A stretch of 50,150 bases of DNA, taken from NCBI GenBank assembly GCA_964568655.1, contig CAZMRG010000009.1, positions 1-50,150 on the forward strand, given 5' to 3'. Both the position numbers and the translations under genes were made by a program. Under the pieces are notes generated by a model. It was not told the origin of the DNA. It ran no database searches and was given only the letters and a program-made list of their open reading frames with translations. The first letter of the stretch is position 1. Each line of letters begins with the position of its first letter. This DNA is from CAWFKW01 sp964568655. GTDB lineage: Bacteria > Bacteroidota > Ignavibacteria > Tepidaquicellales > OLB5. This document shows positions 35,166 to 42,188 of this stretch, one piece after another.

Positions 35166-35792
35166 ATGAGCAAAAAAGAGAAAACCAAAAAAGAGAAGGT
35201 TCAAAAAGGAAAAATGAGCGGTCTTCAGAAATTTGAAATAAAATACACCGAATTAGAAAACGATATGAAAAAGACAAGAAGCAAAATGCTTAAGCTTCTT
35301 TCGAAACAGGCTAAAATGGATGTTCAGGATTATACACTCAAAGACAGGGAAGGAAAAGACGTAAAGCTTTCTGAAATGTTCGGGGACAAAAAGAATTTGA
35401 TCGTTGTTCATAATATGGGTAAGTCATGTTCATATTGCACGCTATGGGCGGATGGTTTCAGCGGCGTTTCATATTTCATCGAAAGAAAAACTGCTTTTGC
35501 GCTGGTATCGCCGGATGCTCCGGATGTTCAGAAAGCATTCTCGGCTGAGCGCGGCTGGAAGTTCAATATGTATTCAGGGCAGGGATCCGAATTTATAAAA
35601 GACATGGGTTATGTTACCGATACAGGGTCATATTGGCCGGGCGCGTCGGTATTTCATAAACACGGCGACGGTAAAATAACGAGAGTCACGAAGACTTATT
35701 TCGGGCCGGGCGATGATTTCTGCAGCGCATGGCATTTCTTCGATATGCTTCCCAAAAACGGTGAAGCAAAGAATCATAACGAAAATAAATAA
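35166..35792 (+). CDS. DUF899-like thioredoxin-fold protein
   Basis: 208 residues. A lysine-rich N-terminus (KKEKTKKEKVQKGK) and a helical part (about 20-55) precede a thioredoxin-like DUF899 domain: DYTLKDREGKDVKLSEMFG, LIVVHNMGKSCSYCTLWADG (Cys-x-x-Cys in a peroxiredoxin-like position), and PGDDFCSAWHFFDMLP at the end. No membrane span. Related proteins are annotated as thioredoxin family without a known substrate. Its stop TAA overlaps the ATG of the DinB gene by one base, so the two are coupled. Confidence 0.85.
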   Translation: MSKKEKTKKEKVQKGKMSGLQKFEIKYTELENDMKKTRSKMLKLLSKQAKMDVQDYTLKDREGKDVKLSEMFGDKKNLIVVHNMGKSCSYCTLWADGFSGVSYFIERKTAFALVSPDAPDVQKAFSAERGWKFNMYSGQGSEFIKDMGYVTDTGSYWPGASVFHKHGDGKITRVTKTYFGPGDDFCSAWHFFDMLPKNGEAKNHNENK

Positions 35793-36343
35793 TGAATACA
35801 CAACTTAATGAGCTTGCTGAACAATTTGAAGATTCAAAGCGGGTCGTGAATGAACTTGTTTCCGGAATCAGCCCCGAACAATTCAATGAACGCCCTGCAG
35901 GCGGCGGCTGGTCTATCGGCGAATGCCTTGACCACCTTAACGTAACTGATACTGATTACACTTCACAGATAGAAGGAGGTATAAATAAGGCGCTAGAGAA
36001 GAAGCTCGTCTCAAATGGTTCTTTTAAAACGGGCTGGCTTGCGAAAACATTTATTAAAAATGTTGAACCTCCGGTAAAACGCCGCTTAAAAGCTCCTGGC
36101 AAATGGACGCCTCAGTCGAATATTCCCGTGGAGAAAACCGTGAACGACTTTATTGCTTTAAAAGATAAATATATTGAGCTTTTGAAAAGATCGGATGGAG
36201 TTAATATTGGAAAAGTGAAGATCCCGTCTCCCGCTACAGATATGATAAGGTTCCCGGTTTATATTATGTTCAGAATAAATGCCGCACATCAGAGACGGCA
36301 TCTATGGCAGGCTAATAACGTTAAGAACGGTTTGAAGAAGTGA
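35792..36343 (+). CDS. DinB superfamily protein
   Basis: 183 residues, DinB-like: GGGWSIGECLDHLNVTD gives the first metal His, and FRINAAHQRRHLWQAN at the end gives the other two. The Trp-rich GGGWSIGECLDHL signature is the standard start of the DinB_2 group. It overlaps the DUF899-like gene by one base, which suggests a shared role in thiol or oxidative metabolism, but this is inference. It ends 9 bases before the first REP hairpin of the RAYT element. Confidence 0.88.
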   Translation: MNTQLNELAEQFEDSKRVVNELVSGISPEQFNERPAGGGWSIGECLDHLNVTDTDYTSQIEGGINKALEKKLVSNGSFKTGWLAKTFIKNVEPPVKRRLKAPGKWTPQSNIPVEKTVNDFIALKDKYIELLKRSDGVNIGKVKIPSPATDMIRFPVYIMFRINAAHQRRHLWQANNVKNGLKK

Positions 36344-36352
36344 AACGAATAC

Positions 36353-36381
36353 CCGTCAGACCGCTATAAGCGGGCAGACGG
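36353..36381. repeat. REP hairpin, left of the RAYT gene
   Basis: CCGTC-A-G-A-CCGCT pairs with AGCGG-G-C-A-GACGG, loop ATA, with two mismatches (A-A and A-G). The same mismatch positions recur in the hairpin at 37024-37068, in inverted orientation. This is the imperfect-hairpin form expected of RAYT substrates. Confidence 0.8.
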
Positions 36382-36410
36382 TTAACTTAAGTAAAAGTAA
36401 ATTAAATTCG

Positions 36411-36434
36411 TCAGACCATATCGTTGCGGTTTGA
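36411..36434. repeat. REP-like hairpin, just before the RAYT start
   Basis: TCAGACC (36411-36417) pairs with GGTTTGA (36428-36434), with one G-U pair. It is a third, shorter member of the family 22 bases before the RAYT ATG. Confidence 0.6.
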
Positions 36435-36455
36435 GTGTTATAAATTAGTCGTTTT

Positions 36456-37016
36456 ATGAGATTTGTTGCAAACGAGATTTATCATATTTATAACAGAGGA
36501 AATAACAGGAATGAGATTTTTTTCAATAAAAAGAATTATTCTTATTTCTTAAATAAATTAAGAGATCATTTCCTGGTTCATTTTGATTTACTTGCTTATT
36601 GTTTAATGCCAAATCATTTTCATTTACTGGCTTTGAGTAAAGAATCTATAGTTAACAAGAAGGCTATTGCTTCGTTTGCATTAATCCTGAGTTCTTATAG
36701 CCAGGGAATAAATAAGCAGGAAAAAAGAACCGGTAGTATTTTTCAAAAGAAAACTAAGGCAAAATCATTGGGGACAAATATCTCATACTTAGGCGCTTGT
36801 CTTCGATACATTCATCAAAATCCATGTAAAGCCAAACTAGCAGATAAGTTTGAAGATTGGGAATTCTCCTCATTTAGGGATTATGCCGGCTTGAGAAACG
36901 ATTCGTTATGTAATATTACGACTTGCTTTGAATTACTGTCTTTTGAAGATAAGAAGGAGTTTTATGAATGGTCTAATTTAGGGCTGGATGAGGATCTGAT
37001 TAAGAATATTTTTTAA
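36456..37016 (+). CDS. REP-associated tyrosine transposase (RAYT), Y1/HUH family
   Basis: 186 residues. RAYTs are HUH single-strand nucleases related to IS200/IS605 transposases that act on REP hairpins. The sequence has the family start VANEIYHIYNRGNNRNEIFF, the HUH motif in LMPNHFHLL (His54, His56), and a C-terminal LRYIHQNPCKAKL with candidate catalytic Tyr118. The usual size is 140-200, so it is full length. It is flanked by inverted REP hairpins at 36353-36381, 36411-36434 and 37024-37068, and another copy sits 24 kb away at 12381-12404. The transposase looks intact. The whole unit, about 36353-37068, lies between the DinB gene and the 3-hydroxyanthranilate dioxygenase gene. Confidence 0.93.
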   Translation: MRFVANEIYHIYNRGNNRNEIFFNKKNYSYFLNKLRDHFLVHFDLLAYCLMPNHFHLLALSKESIVNKKAIASFALILSSYSQGINKQEKRTGSIFQKKTKAKSLGTNISYLGACLRYIHQNPCKAKLADKFEDWEFSSFRDYAGLRNDSLCNITTCFELLSFEDKKEFYEWSNLGLDEDLIKNIF

Positions 37017-37023
37017 ATAATAG

Positions 37024-37068
37024 CTGTCTGCCCGCAAGTCCGCCAAGCGGACTTTAGCGGTCTGACAG
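37024..37068. repeat. REP hairpin, right of the RAYT gene and in the leader of the dioxygenase gene
   Basis: Outer arms CTGTC-T-G-C-CCGC and GCGG-T-C-T-GACAG (same mismatch positions as 36353-36381, opposite orientation). The inner stem is AGTCCGC/GCGGACT with loop CAA. It ends 12 bases before the ATG of the next gene, which uses the following GGGAG as ribosome site. Confidence 0.85.
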
Positions 37069-37080
37069 GGAGACAAAAAT

Positions 37081-37596
37081 ATGGCGCTTTCAACGTTTAA
37101 TTTTAAAAAGTGGATTGAAGAGAACAGGCATTTGCTCAAGCCGCCGGTCGGTAATAAATGTATGGTAGACGGCGATTTGATAGTCATGGTCGTGGGCGGA
37201 CCGAATGCACGCAAGGATTACCACTATGACGAAGGAGCAGAGTTCTTTTACCAGGTCGAAGGGGATATTGTCGTAAAGATAATAGAAGACGGAAAACCGC
37301 GTGATATCCATATTAAAGAAGGCGATATGTTTTACCTGCCTCCAAACGTGCCGCACTCCCCCCAAAGGCCGGCAAATACTATAGGCCTGGTTATAGAGCG
37401 GAAACGTGATGAAGGTGAGCTTGACGGCTTCCAGTGGTATTGTGAAAATTGCGGAAACAAGCTGTACGAAGAATTTTTGAAAGTGGATAATCTCGTAACC
37501 CAATTGCCGCCAATATTTGACAGATTCTGGAAAGACCAGGATAAGAGAACTTGTAAAAAGTGCGGAACAGTTATGAATCCGCCTGAAAAGAAATAG
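37081..37596 (+). CDS. nbaC: 3-Hydroxyanthranilate 3,4-dioxygenase
   Basis: 171 residues, the usual size for the bacterial enzyme. It cleaves 3-hydroxyanthranilate to 2-amino-3-carboxymuconate semialdehyde (ACMS) using Fe(II) and O2. Metal ligands: His48 and Glu54 in DYHYDEGAEFFYQ, His92 in PHSPQRPANT. The bacterial-type C-terminal rubredoxin-like site is complete: Cys121/Cys124 in CENC and Cys158/Cys161 in CKKC. The ATG follows a REP hairpin by 12 bases, so insertion of the RAYT unit replaced or shortened its leader. It heads a run that leads through an SDR and a four-helix-bundle gene to ACMS decarboxylase, the next step in the pathway. Confidence 0.95.
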   Translation: MALSTFNFKKWIEENRHLLKPPVGNKCMVDGDLIVMVVGGPNARKDYHYDEGAEFFYQVEGDIVVKIIEDGKPRDIHIKEGDMFYLPPNVPHSPQRPANTIGLVIERKRDEGELDGFQWYCENCGNKLYEEFLKVDNLVTQLPPIFDRFWKDQDKRTCKKCGTVMNPPEKK

Positions 37597-37615
37597 AACT
37601 ATTCAAGGATATATA

Positions 37616-38392
37616 ATGCGGCGAGCATTGATAACAGGAGCTTCTGGCGGGATAGGGCTTGAGCTTGCGAAGCTTTTCGCAAAGGATAAATACAGCCTTA
37701 TTCTGGTGGCTAGAGATGATGCAAAGTTAAAAAGCATTTCGGAAGATTTCAAAAAACAATACGGTACTGAAGTAAAAGCTATCGTCAAAGATCTATCCCA
37801 ACCCGGCGCAGCACATGAGCTATATGATGAGATTAATCGCGATACTATTGAAATAAACGCGCTTGTTAACAACGCAGGATTTGGCGGCAATGGTAAATTT
37901 GCTGAGACGGATCTGAATGTGGAATTGGATATGATAGTGTTAAATGATACGGCTTTGGTAACGCTTACAAAACTGTTTTTACCGGGAATGATAAATAGAA
38001 AAGCGGGAAAGATCCTGAACGTAGCTTCTACAGCTGCATTTGTACCCGGAGCTTTCATGGCTATCTATTACGCCTCCAAAGCGTTTGTGCTGTCATTTTC
38101 TGAGGCTCTCGCCAGCGAGTTAAAGGGAACAGGCGTTACGGTTACTTGTCTTTGTCCGGGACCAACATCGACAGGCTTTCAAAAAAGAGCGTCGGTTGAA
38201 AATACTAAACTGCTGAAAGCTCAGAGCGTCATGTCAGCTGAAGCTGTAGCAAAGAAAGGCTATATGGCTATGATGAAAGGCAAAGCGGTTATGATACCCG
38301 GATTAATGAACAAGCTTAGCATCCAATCCACAAGATTTGCGCCGAGATTTGTGACAACAGCGATAACGAAGTGGCTTAATAAACAGAATTAA
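37616..38392 (+). CDS. Short-chain dehydrogenase/reductase
   Basis: 258 residues, classical SDR: ALITGASGGIGLELAKLFA (cofactor loop), ILVARDDAKLK (Arg after strand 2, NADP preference), LVNNAGFGGNG, and YYASKAFVLSFSEALA with Tyr-x-x-x-Lys. It is of the DltE/YqjQ-like group. The substrate is not known. It lies 20 bases after the dioxygenase and before the ACMS decarboxylase, but no step of that pathway needs an SDR, so its link may be only by position. An AAGGA lies 9 bases upstream of its ATG. Confidence 0.9.
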   Translation: MRRALITGASGGIGLELAKLFAKDKYSLILVARDDAKLKSISEDFKKQYGTEVKAIVKDLSQPGAAHELYDEINRDTIEINALVNNAGFGGNGKFAETDLNVELDMIVLNDTALVTLTKLFLPGMINRKAGKILNVASTAAFVPGAFMAIYYASKAFVLSFSEALASELKGTGVTVTCLCPGPTSTGFQKRASVENTKLLKAQSVMSAEAVAKKGYMAMMKGKAVMIPGLMNKLSIQSTRFAPRFVTTAITKWLNKQN

Positions 38393-38395
38393 TAA

Positions 38396-38423
38396 TTACG
38401 AATTTAAAATTACGAATTACGAA
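38396..38423 (+). repeat. Left inverted repeat of the four-helix-bundle element
   Basis: 28 bases, AT-rich, ending TACGAATTACGAA. It matches the reverse complement of 38804-38831 at 24 of 28 positions in a hand alignment. It begins 3 bases after the SDR stop. Confidence 0.75.
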
Positions 38424-38453
38424 CTTTTAAAAAAATCATAATGATTATATCAT

Positions 38454-38810
38454 ATGAGGGAAAATATAGTTCTTGAAAAATCATTTAAGTTTGCAACAAG
38501 AATCATTAAATTATATTTATATCTAAAGAAAGAAAAAAACGAGTACGAACTGTCAAAACAGATACTAAGAAGCGGAACATCAATAGGGTCCAATGCAGAA
38601 GAAGCAGTAGGCGGTTACTCAAGAAAAGATTTTTCCGCAAAAATGGGAATTGCGTACAGAGAGGCGAGAGAAACAAAATATTGGCTTAGACTACTTCACG
38701 AAACAGAATTCATAACGACAAAAGTTTTTGATTCATCAATGTCAGATTGCGAAGAGTTACTTAAGATTATTGGCTCTATACAGATTTCACTTAAAGGCAG
38801 ACATTCGTAA
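38454..38810 (+). CDS. Four-helix-bundle protein (S23/IVS-type)
   Basis: 118 residues of the four-helix-bundle family that includes proteins encoded in 23S rRNA intervening sequences and the Avd accessory proteins of diversity-generating retroelements. The family signature is QILRSGTSIGSNAEEAVGG, with SRKDFSAKMGIAYREARETKYWLRLL. The gene lies inside a 28-bp inverted repeat pair (38396-38423 and 38804-38831), and its stop codon is inside the right repeat. There is no reverse transcriptase, variable repeat or rRNA nearby, so neither known context applies. It interrupts the kynurenine genes between the SDR and the ACMS decarboxylase. Its function is unknown; association with mobile-like ends suggests a role in element spread. 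Confidence 0.9.
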   Translation: MRENIVLEKSFKFATRIIKLYLYLKKEKNEYELSKQILRSGTSIGSNAEEAVGGYSRKDFSAKMGIAYREARETKYWLRLLHETEFITTKVFDSSMSDCEELLKIIGSIQISLKGRHS

Positions 38811-38831
38811 TTCTTAATTTTTAATTCTAAA
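38804..38831 (-). repeat. Right inverted repeat of the four-helix-bundle element
   Basis: 28 bases beginning TTCGTAATTC. It contains the stop of the four-helix-bundle gene and ends at the base before the TTG start of the ACMS decarboxylase. Confidence 0.75.
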
Positions 38832-39860
38832 TTGAATAAGGTAGACATACACACGCATATTCTTCCCAAGAACTGGCCGGACCTGAATGAGAAATATAAT
38901 ACTCACGGTTTTGTCACCATTGAGCATCACAAACCATGCTGTGCCAAGATGATGATTGGCGATAAGCTGTTCCGCGAGATTGAGGATAACACATGGGATG
39001 AACGGGTCAGGATACAGGAATGTAATAACAAGGGTGTGAATATGCAGGTTCTTTCAACAGTGCCTGTTATGTTCAATTATTGGGCGAAGCCTCATGAGAC
39101 TTATGACTTATCAAGATATCTTAATGATCACATTGCCGGAGTTGTAAAAGAGCATCCGGATAGATTTATCGGATTGGGGACATTACCTATGCAGGATACT
39201 AAACTTGCCATAAAAGAGCTTGAGCGGTGCATGAAATCGCTTGCCATGGCAGGGGTAGAGATTGGCACGCATATCCATGGCAGGAATCTTGACGACGAGG
39301 GCGTAATAGAAATTTTTGAAGCTGCTGAAGAATTAAGCGCAGCTGTATTTATTCATCCGTGGGATATGCTTGGCAAAGACAGGATGCCTCAATACTGGCT
39401 GCCGTGGCTGGTTGGAATGCCTGCCGAAACAGCGCTGGCGATCTGTTCGATGATATTCGGCGGCGTATTTGAAAGGCTGAAAAAGCTGCGCGTGTGTTTT
39501 GCTCATGGAGGCGGTTCATTTCCGTTTACTTTAGGAAGGATTGAGCATGGATTCAATGTCCGCCCCGACCTTGTTGCTACAAAAAACAATGTAAACCCGC
39601 GGAATTACCTTGGTAAGTTTTATCTTGATTCACTAGTGCATGACGAGCTCTCGCTTGAATTCATGATCGATTTGATTGGGGAAGATAATATCGTCATGGG
39701 CTCTGATTATCCTTTTCCGCTTGGCGAACATGAACCGGGTAAGCTGATAGAATCGATGGCTGAATTGAATAAGACCGTGAAAGAAAAACTTTTGTGGAAA
39801 AATGCATTGAACTTTTTAGGGCTGAAGGAATCAATAATAAAAAAACATCATAACGCCTGA
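38832..39860 (+). CDS. acmsd: 2-Amino-3-carboxymuconate-6-semialdehyde decarboxylase, animal-type
   Basis: 342 residues, amidohydrolase superfamily. ACMSD removes CO2 from ACMS to give 2-aminomuconate semialdehyde, steering the pathway away from quinolinate and NAD. Metal motifs: DIHTHILPKNWPDL (HxH at the very N-terminus), FIHPWDMLGKDRMPQYW, VCFAHGGGSFPF and MGSDYPFPLGE. The LPKNWPDL, QVLSTVPVMFNYWAKP and HPWDM segments are strikingly like the vertebrate enzyme. The start must be TTG at 38832: the only other in-frame upstream sequence is inverted repeat. The family normally begins within two or three residues of the HxH, so the length is right. The native ATG was probably lost when the element inserted. 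Confidence 0.95.
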   Translation: MNKVDIHTHILPKNWPDLNEKYNTHGFVTIEHHKPCCAKMMIGDKLFREIEDNTWDERVRIQECNNKGVNMQVLSTVPVMFNYWAKPHETYDLSRYLNDHIAGVVKEHPDRFIGLGTLPMQDTKLAIKELERCMKSLAMAGVEIGTHIHGRNLDDEGVIEIFEAAEELSAAVFIHPWDMLGKDRMPQYWLPWLVGMPAETALAICSMIFGGVFERLKKLRVCFAHGGGSFPFTLGRIEHGFNVRPDLVATKNNVNPRNYLGKFYLDSLVHDELSLEFMIDLIGEDNIVMGSDYPFPLGEHEPGKLIESMAELNKTVKEKLLWKNALNFLGLKESIIKKHHNA

Positions 39861-40459
39861 GGCTCTGTTTTTGGCTGTTGTTCAATTTTTGTTTCGGCGC
39901 TCTTTTTGAGCGCTTTTTTCTTATATGCGTTTATCCATCTTATATTTGTAAGACCCAGAAGGGCCAGGCCAATTGCGCCCCCCAGAATGAACCACGATTG
40001 GGTCCACGCGAACAAAACCAGCATGAATACAGAATAAGTAAAAGACTGGTATTTGGATAAATTTAAACCGAATAAGTGTCCAAAGGTAGCTTTGCCGGTA
40101 AATAGGTCAGGGTTCTTATTTGCAAACCTGTAAGTCAAAATATTGTTAAGGTGTCTAATAGTAACAAATGCGTACATTGTAAAAAATGCGCCATACACGC
40201 CGTAGTACCAGGAATCTCCTAAGAGTAATGATGCAAAATAAAAATACCCGGTAAAGAGTATCACAGAAAGCAGGTGCTTGTAATCGAACATTTTGAAATT
40301 ATTAACATCCTTTTGCCACCTGGGATTCAGTTCGTATTCTTCTGTGAATATATGCTGGAGATAGACATTATCCCTGAGCTTCTTGCCAAGAAGCGTCAGG
40401 TAGAAATCTGCGAACATCAGCAGCGGAATACATATAATGGATATTATTCTTCCTGTCAT
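39848..40459 (-). CDS. Membrane protein of unknown function
   Basis: 203 residues from the ATG at 40459; a TTG at 40510 would add 17 residues. Four or so hydrophobic segments are visible (IISIICIPLLMFADFYLTLL, LLSVILFTGYFYFASLLLG, SFTYSVFMLVLFAWTQSWFILGGAIGLALLGLTN), and a charged C-terminal tail follows (KKKALKKSAETKIEQQ). No enzyme motif is visible. It lies on the opposite strand between the two halves of the kynurenine cluster and its 3' end overlaps the ACMS decarboxylase by 13 bases. Confidence 0.65.
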   Translation of the reverse strand: MTGRIISIICIPLLMFADFYLTLLGKKLRDNVYLQHIFTEEYELNPRWQKDVNNFKMFDYKHLLSVILFTGYFYFASLLLGDSWYYGVYGAFFTMYAFVTIRHLNNILTYRFANKNPDLFTGKATFGHLFGLNLSKYQSFTYSVFMLVLFAWTQSWFILGGAIGLALLGLTNIRWINAYKKKALKKSAETKIEQQPKTEPQAL

Positions 40460-40556
40460 AAGTCTGCAAAATAATAAAATTACAGGATTTAATCCATATT
40501 TATTCTTCAACTAATACCTATAAGTTATCATTTCTATTTCTTAATTTACGCGATAA

Positions 40557-41378
40557 ATGGAAATTACGTTTAAGTTGGGCAGCCGGGATCTCAGAATTGA
40601 AACCGGCGAGCCTTTGGATATTTCGATACCATTAGAATTTAACGGCTCCCAGCCAAATTCATATGATGCGGACCAAGCCTCATCAAAAGCTTGTGAGATT
40701 GGCGATTTTATAGGCGATACCCGCAGGGGAGGAAACTGTAATTTTGACGAACTCAGTCTTATTCCGCATTGCAACGGTACTCATACAGAGTGTGTAGGGC
40801 ATATCTCTGATGAGAGGATTTCAATACATGAAACATTAATAGATGTATTGATCCCGTCCGTTTTGATAACTGTTACTCCTGAAAATGCAATGAGCGCTTC
40901 TGATAGCTACACTCCGGAGAAGAAAGAAAGTGATTTATTGATTACAAAGAATTCAATTTTAAAAGCGCTCAAAGGCGCAGATAATCATTTCTTCGAAGGA
41001 TTAATTATCAGAACATTGCCGAACAGTGATTCAAAAAGATCGAGAAGATACATGGAACAGCAGCCGCCTTTTTTTTCGCTGGAAGCGATGGAATATATTT
41101 CAGAGTTAAAAGTAAAGCATTTGCTTGTTGATATCCCGTCTGTTGATAGGGCGTTTGATGAAGGGAAGTTATCAACGCATCATATATTCTGGAATGTGAG
41201 GCAGGGCTGTCATAATGTTGATAAGGCTAATCATTCAATGAATACGATCACTGAAATGATTTATGTCCAGAATGATGTTCCTGACGGCGAATATATGCTG
41301 AATCTTCAAATACCTGATTTTGTAAGCGATGCAGCCCCAAGCAGGCCGGTGATATTCAAAACATTGAAAAAAAACTAA
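40557..41378 (+). CDS. Cyclase-family protein, probable kynurenine formamidase
   Basis: 273 residues of the cyclase family (KynB type). KynB hydrolyses N-formylkynurenine to kynurenine and formate. The family metal motif H-x-G-T-H-x5-H is present in degenerate form as PHCNGTHTECVGH; typical KynB has HTGTHVDAPxH, and the Asp and Pro of that motif are missing here. The N-terminal IPLEFNGSQPNSYDADQASSKACEIGDFIGDTRRGG is longer than in the short bacterial KynB. It opens the second half of the kynurenine cluster, which contains kynureninase and kynurenine monooxygenase, so the function is well supported by context. The substrate remains inferred. Confidence 0.8.
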   Translation: MEITFKLGSRDLRIETGEPLDISIPLEFNGSQPNSYDADQASSKACEIGDFIGDTRRGGNCNFDELSLIPHCNGTHTECVGHISDERISIHETLIDVLIPSVLITVTPENAMSASDSYTPEKKESDLLITKNSILKALKGADNHFFEGLIIRTLPNSDSKRSRRYMEQQPPFFSLEAMEYISELKVKHLLVDIPSVDRAFDEGKLSTHHIFWNVRQGCHNVDKANHSMNTITEMIYVQNDVPDGEYMLNLQIPDFVSDAAPSRPVIFKTLKKN

Positions 41379-41411
41379 AAGAATCTATTAAATAATCATA
41401 TAATTATCAGA

Positions 41412-42185
41412 ATGAATAAACTAATATTTCTAATCTTATTATTTTTTGCGTCCAATCTGGCATTCTCTCAATCAGGCGATACCTTAACAACCTCCAGCGG
41501 ACTTAAATATATTATTACAACTAAAGGTAAAGGAAAAATGGCCATGAACGGATTGGCTGTTTCAGTCAATTACGTGGGTATGTTAACTGACGGAACGGAA
41601 TTCGACAATTCATATAAAAGAGGGGAGCCGATCGAGTTCACACTGGGAGCCGGAATGGTTATAAGGGGCTGGGATGAAGGCATCGCTCTCATGAGTGTTG
41701 GCGATAAGATGAGATTGATTATTCCACCGGACCTGGCATACGGAGAAAAAGGCGCTGGAAAAGTAATCCCCCCAAACGCAACGCTTATTTTTGACGTTGA
41801 ATTAATGAACGTGCACAAACCGCTTAAATCAATAATTGATACAATGCTGCAGGTTGCTGTGAATAAAAACATAGACGCCGCAATAGACCTTTATAACGAT
41901 CTGAAAGACGACTATCCGAAAGATTATAATTTTAAAGAGAGCGAGCTTAATACTCTGGGTTACCAACTGCTTCAGTCGGGAATGAAGAAACAGGCGATTG
42001 AGATTTTCAAACTGAATGTTGAACAATTCCCGAAATCTTTCAATGTATACGATTCACTTGGCGAAGGGTATCTGAATGACGGCAATGTAAAACTTGCAAT
42101 GAAAAATTATAAAAAATCGCTGGAGCTAAACCCGAACAACGACAACGCCAAAAAAATGATAGACCAAATGAACCAGAATAAATAA
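41412..42185 (+). CDS. FKBP-type peptidyl-prolyl isomerase with TPR tail
   Basis: 257 residues. Signal peptide MNKLIFLILLFFASNLAFSQ, then an FKBP domain at about 25-140 (SGLKYIITTKGKGKMA, VNYVGMLTDGTEFDNSYKRGEPIEF, VIRGWDEGIALMSVGDKMRL, PPDLAYGEKGAGKVIPPNATLIFDVEL), then two or three TPR-like repeats (about 160-255, GYQLLQSGMKKQAIEIFKLN, DGNVKLAMKNYKKSLELNP). It is exported and helps fold envelope proteins, an odd neighbour for a catabolic operon. It starts 34 bases after the cyclase and is followed 3 bases later by the nitrobindin-like gene. Confidence 0.92.
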   Translation: MNKLIFLILLFFASNLAFSQSGDTLTTSSGLKYIITTKGKGKMAMNGLAVSVNYVGMLTDGTEFDNSYKRGEPIEFTLGAGMVIRGWDEGIALMSVGDKMRLIIPPDLAYGEKGAGKVIPPNATLIFDVELMNVHKPLKSIIDTMLQVAVNKNIDAAIDLYNDLKDDYPKDYNFKESELNTLGYQLLQSGMKKQAIEIFKLNVEQFPKSFNVYDSLGEGYLNDGNVKLAMKNYKKSLELNPNNDNAKKMIDQMNQNK

Positions 42186-42188
42186 AAC

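Noticed and set aside
38454..38810. Diversity-generating retroelement or 23S rRNA intervening sequence
   Set aside because: The four-helix-bundle protein is related to Avd and IVS proteins, but there is no reverse transcriptase, no template or variable repeat and no rRNA in the window.
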